Source: Euonymus europaeus (Eukaryota; Streptophyta; Magnoliopsida; Celastrales; Celastraceae). Taken from it: a stretch of 64,000 nt of DNA. A program made the translations under genes and the position numbers. The stretch spans positions 25,388,501 to 25,452,500 of the forward strand of contig OY756957.1 of the NCBI GenBank assembly GCA_963580455.1. Direction: 5' to 3'. Numbering within the stretch: the first letter of the stretch is position 1; each line of letters starts with the position of its first letter. The notes under the pieces were generated by a model. That model was not told where the DNA came from, made no database searches, and worked only from the letters and a program-made list of their open reading frames with translations. Shown here piece by piece: positions 12,784 to 24,119 of this stretch.

Positions 12784-14190
12784 TTTTAATACCTTGATCT
12801 CAGTATATCATTAGGTTTTAGTCATTTTTAGTTTATTTTGTTTATGAAAATAAAGGTATAGGTTTTATTTTTTTTGCATCTGTATAAAAGATTTTTGGGT
12901 TCTTATTTATCATTGGTTGAGCATTTTTTTTCCTTTGTTTAACACTATTTTTTTCTTGATCTAGCACATGTTTTCTTGGTCGAACACTATTTTTTCTTGG
13001 TCGAACACTATTTAGTATATGTTTCCTTGGTCCAGTATTTTTTTTACTTGGTCTAACACTAATTTTCCTTGGTTTAGCAATATTTTGTGGTAAGTATACT
13101 TTTGACTCCTGAAGATGGGGCATTTTCCAATCCAATTTGGTAACTCAAAGATCAAACGTTACATGTGAACAGTGTTATAAAATTTGGCCACCTAGCCAGC
13201 CTAGGCATTAGGCAGTAGCCGATCGCACCAAATAAGGACAATTTGGTTGCTCTATGCGGCTAGCCGCTTAGTTCCCGCCTAACTTGCTTAATTGTCAGAA
13301 TTACAACAATAAAGACATAATGTTGTCCCAAAGAAATGTTTAACAATTGAACATATATGTATAAAATATTAGTTTTATATACATCTGCGGAACACTTGTT
13401 TAGGTGCTGCCTAGGAGCTAGTCCGCAACCCGATAAATGCCTAACGAATTTTAGAACACTGCATATGTTTCCAAAGTTTCGTTTTGTACCTATTTGATAA
13501 TCCGGTCAGCTTTTGGGTTTTTCAAAATTGAAAAATGCCTCATTTTTTGGTACCAAAAATATATTGGTCGAGCAATATGTTATTTTGATAATTATATTTT
13601 TCCCATTGAACACAAACCCACATAAGGGAGAGGCTGTGCTTTTTAAACTGAATCTGGAGGATTGTACAAAATGAGATAACGAAATGTTATTGCAGATAAA
13701 ATTCATCATCAAATCAAAGGAATTAAAATCCACTTTAGATACAAATGTGACGATGAAATGTGTATTATGAGTATTATAAATTCTGCATATGTAATTGAAT
13801 TAAATACAATTACATCATGACTTCTCTCTCTTTAAATATGGGCATTTTTAGACAATTTTCCCACTCTCCATCATATATTACCACAAAATTGATCTCCAAA
13901 ACCATTCTTGTACAAATAGTAAGAGGTCAGAACAAAAGTAATAAGCTTGACTAAAAAATAACATATTGCTCGACTAATCAAAAATAGTGATAAACCAAGC
14001 AAAAATAATGTGAGACCAATAAACACATGCTCGATCAATAAATAGGTGCTCGACTAAGGAAAAATAGTCCTAGTCGAAGAAAAAATAAGAACCCAGATAT
14101 TTTTTATACAAATACAAAAAAAACTAGACCTTTATTTTCATAAACAAAATGAAATAAAAATTACTAAAATTCAGTGATATACTAACCTCA
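12784..14190. mobile_element. Foldback-type element with long degenerate inverted repeats
   Basis: The left arm (about 12784-13080) and right arm (about 13925-14190) are inverted copies: ATTTTGTTTATGAAAATAAA in the left arm reappears as its reverse complement near 14139-14158, followed in both by a stretch reading TTTGTATAAAA then GGGTTCTTATTT and by repeated units of the type TTGGTCGAACACTATTTTT. The inner parts of both arms are themselves degenerate tandem arrays of that 19-20 bp unit. No transposase frame is visible. A smaller hAT-like element (13170-13461) sits between the arms. The family is unclear; a foldback or MULE-like nonautonomous transposon fits best. Confidence 0.7.
13170..13461. 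mobile_element. hAT-like MITE nested in the foldback element
   Basis: The element begins CAGTGTTATAAAATTTGGCC and ends GAATTTTAGAACACTG, an inverted repeat with a few mismatches. The ends resemble the common plant CAGTGTTCTAAAA termini followed by CCTAGGC-rich sequence, seen here near both ends. The flanking 8-mers CATGTGAA and CATATGTT agree at five of eight positions, a possible decayed 8-bp target duplication as hAT elements make. It is noncoding, 292 bp long. Confidence 0.7.
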
Positions 14191-14457
14191 AAGTATTCGA
14201 AAAAGTACAGTTTGTTGAAACTAAAGGTTTGATGTCGAACTTAGATCCAGCTTTGATGTTGTTTCGATTTTGGATTCGAAATTGATAGAAACTCTTATAA
14301 AATGGGCCATATGACGACATTTTGATACTTTTATACATAAACATTTTTTTAACATAAAAAATATCCCGTGAGTAAAAACTTTTTTGAAATTGAGTTGTGA
14401 CCATTTGAAAACCTATGGTTGCTAGGTTGGGTTTAGAAGCAACAACTCAAAAGAGCG

Positions 14458-14592
14458 ATGGGAATAGCCAGTAGAGCAGGGGATTTGGCATTCAAGGCTT
14501 TCACGGCAGGGCTTGGCGTCGCCACCGTCTATCTCACAGTCAATTTTTCTATCAATCTCTACAGAGGTGTAGCTTGGCACAACGCTCAGTCG
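14458..14592 (+). CDS. First exon of a small conserved membrane protein
   Basis: ATG at 14458 opens 45 codons that end exactly at a GT donor (14593). The translation begins MGIASRAGDLAFKAFTAGLG, continues with a hydrophobic segment (VATVYLTVNFSINLY) and ends RGVAWHNAQS. I recall similar tiny plant proteins of unknown function but cannot name one safely. It needs at least one further exon. The two best phase-0 terminal exon candidates are 17783-17821 (after CTCTGTGCAG; KIDKQGSSQQAP then stop) and 18278-18301 (after TTGTTGCAG; ETGSREL then stop). Either gives a protein of about 52-57 residues with one membrane span and an intron over 3 kb that contains the 16646-17015 hairpin. Confidence 0.6.
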
Positions 14593-17500
14593 GTACTCCC
14601 CTTCCCTCTCCTAATTGCTACATAGAATACATGTTTAGGAAGCGTATGCTGATTGGAACCCTAGCCATTTCTTAGGTGTGACAATGGTTTCTCTGGTGAA
14701 GTTCCTTACTCTGATTATATTTGCTTATAGCTAGGTCTTCTCTATGTATTTGTGATTTATTCTTTTAAAAAAATGAGAAATAATTGAATAAATATTCTGG
14801 CTGTAGGAGATGTATTGGCAATTCTTCGTCAGTTACATGACTAAAGCAAAACAGTGTATAAATATTACCTGAAGCTGACATAATTCTTTCCTTGTTTGTG
14901 TTCGTATACATGGGGATTTTAGGAATGTAGTTTTTTGATGCCTAGCCATGGTTTCAGAACATTGTTTTCGTGGTGGTAGAATTGTGCTTATTTGGCTGTT
15001 TGACTGTTACTTGCCAGATTCGCTTTTCTTCTGATGGAGATTTTTTAGAGGGGAAGCCACAACTTTCAGTAGAGAGGTCATGCTTTTGAAAATTGTATCG
15101 TGAATTAGTAGGAAGGAATTTAAGATAGCAGGAAATGAATCACAGAAAGTACAAGATAATCTTCAATTTAATTTACTGGACTTCCTGGGAAATCATGTCC
15201 TATCTTATGCAAAGAGCACTCGATCCCTTAAAATGTTTGGTTCTGTAGTAGGGCATGATAATGTAGTTTCCAAGCAACATGAACGTATAAGAAATTCCTT
15301 TAAAAAATAATGAATCTATTAGAAACATTGTGGGAATATGGGTTTTCCAAGGCTGATCCTTATATTGTTTAAATCGTAATTGATGCTCGGCCCTTTAAAG
15401 TTTTTTGGTGTATCTGTTTCATTAGAATAGAGAGGTGTTTGATTGATTGGTGGAGGATTTTTTGTTTGAAACAATGTAATACTCAAAGCTAATATAAATA
15501 TGGATGTTAATACTAGAAGGAGAAATGAGTATTTCGAAGTTAAAGGTTTGTACTCTAATCTCTTTCAAACTGAGAGGAGTTGGAAACAACTTTCCTTTGG
15601 AGTAAAAGTATCTACACAGGTGTTTTTCTTTACTTTGGCACTTAGGAGATGGCGTGAGAAGGAATATTTTTTTGATAATATTATTAAGTGTGGCTTCGAT
15701 AAGGTCATTGGTGAGAAGCAAGTCTATGGAGAAAGAGCTTCTGGCCTGGAGCTACTATAGACGTGCAAATGCAAGCAATATAGCAATTCCTTCAATGAAT
15801 CTGGTCTTTATCTAGGTTGCTTGGAAGGGAAGAATTTTGAGGTCCTTGAGGCAGGCGACCACTTTAAATCTTATTGAGAATAGATGCCATCTATCATAAG
15901 TACTTGGTTCAGCGGTGGTTGTATTATGGACAGCAATTTACTGTTGATGTAGATAACCTTTTAGGTGTGTTTTTTGTGCAACAAGTCATTAGTGTCCTGA
16001 GTGAGCAACTCTTTTTGGTGTTAAGATAAGTGTTGTGGAAATTCATTGATGATGATTTGGTTGCCTCATGAATGAAAGCTGTTGTGAGCATGTGCCCCTG
16101 CCCCTTTAAAGTTATAGTTTCGAGCATTTTTTGATCTATCCAGAAAAAAGGATTCATTGTTTGAAGAGAATATGAAGTTGGCCAATGGGAAAGTTAGCCC
16201 GACTGTCAATTTTGAAATTTATGCTTTTGATTAGAAATTACATGCAAGTTTAGTCTGAATGATGTACGAAGCGAGACAAATTAGTGAAATTACCCTTTTT
16301 CAGAAGAGCATCTCAATTGGAGGATTTATAGAATGCTAGTATTTGAAGTTGAACCTTTTACAGATACTACAAAAAATGTGGATCTTGAAACCCTAGCTTT
16401 CCATTGAATGTGACAAAAACAAATGCACCAAAACCGGACTCTCATTTTGTTTGGGAACATTCGAGAAAATATTAACTTCGGAAAACCTTCAAAAAAAGTG
16501 GATAAACATGTCTTGCCAGAAGCAGGCTGAATCCATGAATAGCTTCTCTTGCATTACCAGTAGACCATTGTTGTGGGACACAACTTTCAAGAATATGGGT
16601 GTCTGGAGTAGTGTCACTGGCAGGCTAGTGAAAGATAAAACTTGATGATGCAGAATTGTGGCTTCAGTGGGCCGTAATTCGTGGATCTCATCATTTAGGG
16701 AGGCCTCCGTGTCCCACTCCTCTGCTTTTATGGGTAGGGCTCAATTTCTCATTCTCACAGCATTTCACTTGTGGTGGGAATTGAACTCATTACCTCATTT
16801 AAGTGGGTTGAAGACACTACCACCAATCTGATCAGCTTGGTGATAGTGTCTCCAATCCACTTAAATGAGGTAAGGAGTTCAATTCCCACCACAAGCGAAA
16901 CGCTGTGAGAAGAAGAATTGGGCCCTACCCATAAAAGCAGAGGAGTGGGACACGGAGGCCTCCCTAAATGATGAGATGCACGAATTATGATCCCAGATGT
17001 CACAATTCTGCATCAGCGAAACTTAAGGATTCAATATTCCCATCTGGAAATCGAAAAAACAAACTAGGCAGTTACTTTGGTTTCCTTGTCAATGTGTTCA
17101 GATTTTACGTGAGGAAAGAAATATGTGAATCACCAAGTTCATAATAAGGTTGGGCACCCTCCATGTCCTCTTTAATAAATCTTTTAACATTAAGCAAATA
17201 ATATATGTGACATGAAAAATTGACAGTGGTTAATTACTAGGAAAAATATTTAAGCTCAGTACTCCATAATTGTCAATCTATAGTTATTAGTCCACTTATA
17301 AATTCAATATTAGACGACCTAGTTCATGGTATTGCCTTTACTAGAAACAGAAAGAAAATAGCCCAAGTATGATAAGATGATCCTTTGATTTATATTGAAC
17401 CAAATGGTGTTGGAAGGCTCGGAATGATTGTCTGAGGTATGTAGCTCGGACTGTGTATTCAGTCATCTCTTGACAACGTTATTCTCTTATTTTGGGACAA

Positions 17501-18897
17501 CATTTTAAAATGCAATGCTCTGAGGTAGGCGTCATTTGTAGCAATTCTGGGTTCTTTAATCTTTATGGTCATGAGCATTACGGTAACCAAGCATTGAGTT
17601 AAATCTAGCTTATTAATGTTGGATGCCCTCTTGTACAAGTTTCTCATATTTGGTGATACTCCAGATCCGTTTAGAGCAGGTTTTTCGGTTACCCTTCTCC
17701 TGCAGACTCCTTAATTCCCAACCAAGATCCCTACTACCCTGTTTTCATTGAACTCTCTGACTGACAGGGACTCTCTGTGCAGAAAATTGACAAGCAAGGC
17801 TCCAGTCAGCAGGCCCCATGACTCGTGCGCAACGTTAATGGCTCTGAGGTTACATCTGTTTTTCTTATAGATGGAGATCTTGTTATTTAGTTCAGCAGCT
17901 TTGCTGAGCACCCCATGACTGGTTTATTTCAAAGAATATAATCATTCCATGTTAACGTACGCTATTGGATATGTAATGTTAGATGAAATTACTTGGAATA
18001 ACATCTACGGATATCAGACTTTTGAATTTGATGAGAATTACCTTCTCATTTGGAATAATATCGTTTATTATTTTGATTCACTACCCTTCTTTGAGAATTG
18101 CCTCTGTATTTAATATTTATTGAAAGTATCTTCAATATAACCTGAATTACATACTTTTTTTGCCCGATCCTATTGCATCTATGAAAATGTATAAGCAGTA
18201 TATGGTCATGGTGGGACTCGCCACACTTTTTAAGGTTTGTAGTAGGCACTGGGTTTAGCCACATGGTGTTGTTGCAGGAAACTGGCAGCCGGGAACTATA
18301 AACCATCGAGTGCAGAAGCCACATTCTGAGTTTCTGTCAAGAAAACCATATGATTGTTTTTTGTAACACGAAAAAGAAAGAGAACCATCTGATAAAGCAC
18401 AAAACTGGGGACTTGTGAACATGTTACAGAAAACCAGGGAATTTCTCGGGGATTGTTTTAAAAGATAATCGTTTGCATCTTACTTCATCAATATAGTTTA
18501 TGCTAGTCAGCCATAGATGAAAAATTAATCTATTGGGTAATTTATGGATCCAATAACCAAGAACTCAACAAGGTAGGCCTTAAGGATGAGGGAACTCTTA
18601 CGAATTTCTCGTAGTTTAACTCTCTCATCTAATGGTGGAAATATCTAGTGGAAAAAATATAAAAGTTTGGTATGATATGGCATGCCTTTCAAATTATTAA
18701 ATGAAAATTTTACATTAAAAATTGCAAAGCCCTAAAATTCAAGTCGTAGATGGATTTGGAACTTTGCAATTCTCTAGAGTTTACAATTTACATCTAACGA
18801 GAGCCAAACTGCTTCAAATGTTACCAACGGCTCAGTTTATAAATGCATCGTCGAGAAATATCCATTTGAGTACCTGGAAATGAACTTGCATTACTTG
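14593..18897. other. Probable long intron plus 3' region of the small membrane protein gene
   Basis: No recognisable protein family is encoded here. Open frames at 15422-15760 on both strands are short and unlike known proteins. The notable contents are the 370-bp inverted repeat at 16646-17015 and a patch near 18736-18800 that recurs, diverged, near 23090-23152. Confidence 0.45.
16646..17015. repeat. Long near-perfect hairpin (inverted repeat, arms about 180 bp)
   Basis: TGATGCAGAATTGTG at 16646-16660 pairs with CACAATTCTGCATCA at 17001-17015, and complementarity continues inward (CATCATTTAGGGAGGCCTCC, GGAGTGGGACACGGAGGCC, CCTCATTTAAGTGG and others) to a centre at TGATCA, 16829-16834, with almost no loop. 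Mismatches and small indels are scattered. The flanks share AAACTT, a possible remnant of a target duplication. It fits a foldback MITE; if transcribed it would give a long double-stranded RNA. Confidence 0.93.
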
Positions 18898-20664
18898 CTA
18901 GCCACTTCCATCGAGTTGTCCATGAGAAAGAAGGTGTGCCGCGTATTGCTGCAAAGGGAAGCAAAATTGAACACCAATTTTATGTGATGAGAATGTACCA
19001 TAGTGACAAGAAAAAAAAATCATTGTCAAGGTACCTAAGTTGAACCATCAATCTAATATTACAGCAAGGAACGAACGGTATTTACCGATTTCATGTCATT
19101 CAGAATGTATTATTGCCAAAAAACTAAAAACATTTTACAGTTACATGATTGGGACCATCAACAATCAAACAATTTCTTCCCAAATAGGGAAGATCTTTTT
19201 TGTTCAGATAAACAACATAGCCGTTACAACAAAAGAGAATGAAAAAGATAAATTAACAACAGTGAATGCCCTTTAATGAGACCTCTAACTATATATCACC
19301 AAGCAAACAAAAATTACAGGGACCATATACTGTCCCCCCTAACTTATTACTTACTCAAATACTACCAGGCTTCTCATTTGGCCCTTTCATAACCATTAAC
19401 ACATACATCAGACCCACCATACAATACCTCTTTCACCACTGAATCCGATCCATCTGCTTCTCTTATAAAAATCTCACTTGAAGTTTGTCAAATTTCTGTA
19501 ATGAAACTCTGATATTTCTAAGTTGGACATATCCGTACCATGTTAGGTGATTCATGTAATTTTTAATCAAATTTACTTTTCCATGAGATCAAACATATTT
19601 GTTTTCGATCCTACTTGCTGCATACTGCCACACAGTCACATTAATATTCTAATTACGAATTCATTTTAAATACTGACACAGTCTTATTAATATTCTAATT
19701 ACTAATTCGTTCATTTTTTTATACTATAATGCAGCTTGACAGCTTAGTATTTTGTTATAAAGCATCACAGGACCCATAGCACATATAAAATTCACCTTTA
19801 AAACTCAACAATCGAGCAGACAGCAGTGTTATTATTTCATTCTCTATTTTTTCTAACAAACAAGCCAAGAGGGTTATCAAAAGTCCAAACATTTCAACAA
19901 AAACAAAGAAACAAAATGTTGAAGATAAATGAAAAGATATACCACCATGGTAGAACTTACAGCATGATAAGCGTATGGCGTTTTTCCTTGACGCTCAAAG
20001 TGCTTAGCCATTATACAATACTCAACTGGTCCCCAATCTTCTGATTCAAAGCAATTGCCAAGCGCTGCTCTATATAACTGTATAAATTCATGAAAAAATT
20101 GTGAAAAGAAATATTTAAAAATCAATCAAACACAAGCCAATGTTACAAATTAAATTGGAACTCTGTTTCTCACAAACCTTAGTTGCATCGGTCAACAACT
20201 CAGTTCCGGCAGGGTAAGATGCATAAAATTGGTCTGCTCTAGAATATCCTGCTCTAGTTCTACATAATCAAAGCAACAAAACCATAAGAAAGAAGTGAAT
20301 GAAAACCAATGTCAGCAAAAAGTAGACATGTCCAAATTACAAATTAATTAAGCTCTAGAAAGCCTGCCCTTCTTCTAACATCCCAAGGACATTAAACTTA
20401 GTAAAGAAAGTAAATAGACACACCAGAAATGCATATAAACATCAAAACTCAGAAACGTTGGTAAACCCTTCACAAAGCAGCCAGAGGGTCAGACAAAAGA
20501 GGAAGCATCGAAACTCATATTTACTTGAGAACGATGACTCACGTATTACTCGTGTATGCGTAGCTCAAGAGCGCAACAAAACCATAGAAACCAGTGTATG
20601 ACACAATCCTGCGGAACTTTTGAATCTTCAATATTTCTTTAATTCCATCGTAGAGCATCATCAT
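18898..20664 (-). CDS. Small conserved plant protein, four exons, function unknown
   Basis: Minus-strand exons 20664-20543, 20259-20178, 20077-19961 and 18948-18898 join in phase to 123 residues. The protein starts MMMLYDGIKEILKIQKFRRI, has one likely membrane segment (TGFYGFVALLSYAYTS, about 22-40), and a well-conserved-looking core (YRAALGNCFESEDWGPVEYC, then IMAKHFERQGKTPYAYHA) ending HLLSHGQLDGSG. I recall near-identical proteins across plants annotated only as uncharacterised. A mitochondrial or other organelle membrane location is a guess from size and layout. A noncoding 5' exon is likely: an AG acceptor lies 15-16 bases before the ATG and a matching donor at about 20896 follows a leader near 20900-21020. 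The strong four-exon phase agreement makes the gene model firm even though the role is not known. Confidence 0.85.
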
Positions 20665-21020
20665 TGTTGGCTTAGAGAACTGAAATCAAGATTTACGGTT
20701 TAGACAAAAAATCAAACGGGTTATGTGCATAGCATGTTAAAGAGATTACTAACAATAAACAATTGGCAATGGCACTAAGCAGTTCGGGTACGAAACGATA
20801 AACAAACAAATAAAGAGCAGTCTACAAATTCAACACCAAACAGAAACTGATATCCAATCCAGATCTGAGACGCAGACGGAGAAGAAGGAAAATTACCTGA
20901 GCGGGGGTTGAGGGTCGAACACAGAGAAGCTGCAGTGAAGGTGATCAGCAAAAGTGGGCAATGGTGTGGTGCAAATCTGCTTTCTTCCAAGAACCTGTTT
21001 TTAACGGACTGCAAATGATT

Positions 21021-23100
21021 TAAGCGGCAGTGATTTTCTGTCCCGTTGACAGATCTCGAGTATGTTTAGAAGTTGTTTTATTTCTCAGTTTTTAAAAGTG
21101 ATTTTAATTTTGATTTTGAGTATAATTTTTAATTTTTTTTAGAGGAATAAAAAAGTGTTAAAAATTTAAGGATTATTTGGTGATAAGTCCTTTATATGAA
21201 CTTTAGCTTCTATTTAGTCTTTTTGAAAAGTTTGTAACCCAATACATCCCCAATTATTTGAAACTTAGCTCAATAAAGATAACTTTAAATTTTAACCTCA
21301 ATTAATGACAATTTTACCCTCCCCTCATTTAAACTTATCCTTATTTTTATTAGTACATGATTGCTCCTTATTTAGGAAATAATTATTATAATAAAATAAA
21401 TATAAATACAATCTCAGAAAGTTGGATGAAAATCATGTATTATATCTATATGTTTTAAAGATAAATTAATATTTTTACTTTTGATGAATCAAAGTGAAGA
21501 GTCGATCAACCAAATTTTTTTTTCTTTCATGAAAATTAAGCGCATGCACTTACATGCGCAAAATTTAGTTGACTCAGTAACCTATGCATATACATTAAAA
21601 TCTATGAATCATTATATTATCAAAATCAACAATAAAACATTTATCCATCAACAAAAAGTTATTCAATACAAATGTCAATATTTTTATTACATTCTTCACT
21701 AACAGCCAAAGCTAATAACTTATGAGAATAATATCATAATAAAACTCAATTCATATTTTAAACAAAACCAAATACCATAACAATTTTTAACCGTTTTGGT
21801 GACTTTTGCGAAAATCCTCTGAATTCTGGGTAAGAAATCCTCTGATTTTTTTTTTGCATAATTTCAAAAACTCTTCTGAATTGTTTTGGTGAGTTTTGTA
21901 AAATTATCTGAATTCTTGATAAGTTTGAGAAATCCTCTAATCATCTAAATTTTTAGTTGTTTTTTTGTTTCATTTTGATAAAGTTTAGGGTTTTGAAGTT
22001 TAAGCTATTAGAGTTTAGAGTTTATGGTATAAGGTTTTAGGGTTTAGGAAAACATAATTCATTATTTAGGATTTTGGGGTTTATGACTTAAGGTTTAAGG
22101 TTTAGGAATATATAATTTTCTTCTTATGTTAGTAGAATTTTAGGATTTTCTTCTTATTTTTGCAAATTCTTCTTAATTATTTATAAGATTTTTTTGTTCA
22201 AAATTAAAACTAGAATTGTTTACATTCAGAGGATTTATGGAAAATTCAGAGGATTTATGGAAAATTCAGAGGATTTATGAAAAATTCAGAGGATTTCTGG
22301 TTATAAGTTGTAAATTTTAAGAGTTTGTGTTTAAAATATTAAATTTTAGTGTTTATACTTTATGATTTTGAGATTTAAGATATTAGGATTTAATATTTAG
22401 GATTTTGGGATTTTAGGTTTAGGATTTAGAGTTTCAAGTTATTTTTTGTTTGATTTTCAAAAATTCTTATAATTTTTATTATATATTTTATGCAATCCTC
22501 TTCTCTTTTTTTTTGCTTAATTTCAAAATTTTCTTTGATTTATTTTGGTAAATTTTGTAAAATCCTCTAAATTTATGACAAGTTTGTGAAATCCTCTGAA
22601 ATTTTTTGTTTTTTTTGTTTGATTTTCAAAAAATCTATATTTTTTTGATGTATTTTTATGAAATCATCTGAATTTATTTGCTTAATTTTGAAAACTCTTT
22701 TGATTGATTTTAATGAGTTTTGAGAAATCCTCTGAATTCTGGATAAATTTGAGAAATCATCTGAGTTCATTCAGAGGATTTGACAAATGAACATTTAAAC
22801 ATAACGATGATGGATATCATTGGAAAGAGTTTTTCGTGTTGATTATGAATATATTTTTTTAAAAAAAATCCGACTTGTATTTTGAGAGATAAAACTGTTT
22901 TAAAGTTTTTAAAAAAAAAAAAATAAAAAGAATCTGGTGATGTCAGCATATGTCATATACATAAGGATTTATTGGAATAAGGGTAGTTTTGTCCATAATT
23001 ATTTAAAGGATGGTTTGGAATATTAAAAAATTGAAAGGAGTGAATGGAATATATATTTCTATTAAAGGATTTATTGGTGAATTCCCCAAAATTTAAAGTC
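21021..23100. repeat. AT-rich repetitive element with internal tandem motifs
   Basis: The outer ends look inverted: CACCAATAAATCC in the complement of 23070-23095 resembles the left sequence near 21170-21200, and GACAATTTTACCCTC at left matches GACAAAACTACCCTTA from the complement of the right. The interior (21780-22780) repeats two motifs many times: AAATCCTCTGAATT (both orientations) and telomere-like TTTAGGGTTTAGG/TTTAGGATTT variants. No protein is encoded. It may be a nonautonomous long-TIR transposon, but borders are approximate. Confidence 0.55.
22228..22300. repeat. Four tandem copies of a 20-bp unit
   Basis: The unit TTCAGAGGATTTATGGAAAA is repeated about four times with few changes; the last copy reads TTTCTGG instead of TTTATGG. 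Confidence 0.93.
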
Positions 23101-23784
23101 TTGGATGGATTCGAAACTCTGCAATTCTCTAGAGTTTACAATTCACATTAATGGTGTCAAAAAATAAGATATACTTTTAAAAATAGAAAAACAAAAGTGT
23201 GGTGTGATGTGACACATCTTTCAAATAATTGAATTAAAATTATAAACTCTCACATCTTACACCAATGACGGAGTCCCCGGATCCGTGCTTGATGCGGTTA
23301 TCTAACCATATTCTCATGGTAAGGTAAATTCAACAGTTGAATAAATTAACATACATTAGATTAACTTTTTTTTTATTGAAATCAAGAACGATATCATACA
23401 AGATTATTCTTTAAACATTCAATATGATTTCAAACTTGAATCAATATATCCTTTTCTATTTCACCCAAGGTAACTCAGGCAAAGTCCAGCATATATGACA
23501 CAAGCCTACAACGCACAGTGAGAGTTGAAAAGGAAAAGTTTGGGCAAATTAAATTATTGTTATAATTTTGTCAAATTTATGAGATACATCCACTAGATAA
23601 TTGATTTTTTTTTTTGTGGATTTAGGATTATCAGTTTTATTTTTGCTTGCTCTGATTCTTCTGGACACGATCCTCATTCAATTCACAGTTTTGGAGAAAC
23701 CTATAAAAATTGATACGGCTCCCATTTTTCCCATATATGCATTGGATTTTCTCAAAACTTAAAGGTACCAGATTTCAGGGTAAG
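23101..23784. other. Spacer with diverged repeat shared with 18.7 kb
   Basis: GCAATTCTCTAGAGTTTACA near 23121 also occurs near 18764 with matching flanks. A short stretch at 23760-23779, KGTRF in translation, resembles the GTRFRPLSF region that begins GMPPA-like proteins and may be a remnant of the pseudogene's first coding exon, cut off by the foldback element that follows. Confidence 0.4.
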
Positions 23785-24055
23785 AACGTTTTTACACTGA
23801 AAGATTTGTCATTTTTTATTTTAGTCACTGAATGTTCAAACGTTATAGATCAATCGCTTAAAGTCTTAATTTATTCAAATATAGTAGCTTTGTTGTTCCA
23901 AATTGGTAATCCTGCTGTTCCAATAATATGATAACTCAAAGTGATCAGTTTGAAACAAGTTAAAACTTTAAGATACTGATCTGCAACGTTTAAACATTTA
24001 GTGTCAAAATGAAAAACGATAAACCTTTCGGTGACTAAAAGTGTACTTAAGCCAC
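23785..24055. mobile_element. Foldback MITE-like element inside the pseudogene
   Basis: The left half and the reverse complement of the right half align over roughly 100 bases: left TTTAGTCACTGAATGTTCAA and TTATAGATCAATCGCTTAAA correspond to right-arm complement with TTTAGTCACCGAAAGG, GTTTAAACGTTGCAGATCAG and CTTAAAGTTTTAA. The centre is near 23915. It is noncoding and about 270 bp long. Confidence 0.65.
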
Positions 24056-24119
24056 AAGATTCAGACTAATTATCATTGAATATTCCCAAACCTCTTTTTT
24101 TTTCTTTAGCTGGTCGTCA

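Noticed and set aside
21990..22440. Telomere repeat
   Set aside because: TTTAGGG units are interrupted and mixed with TTTAGGATTT and other variants; not a true telomeric array.
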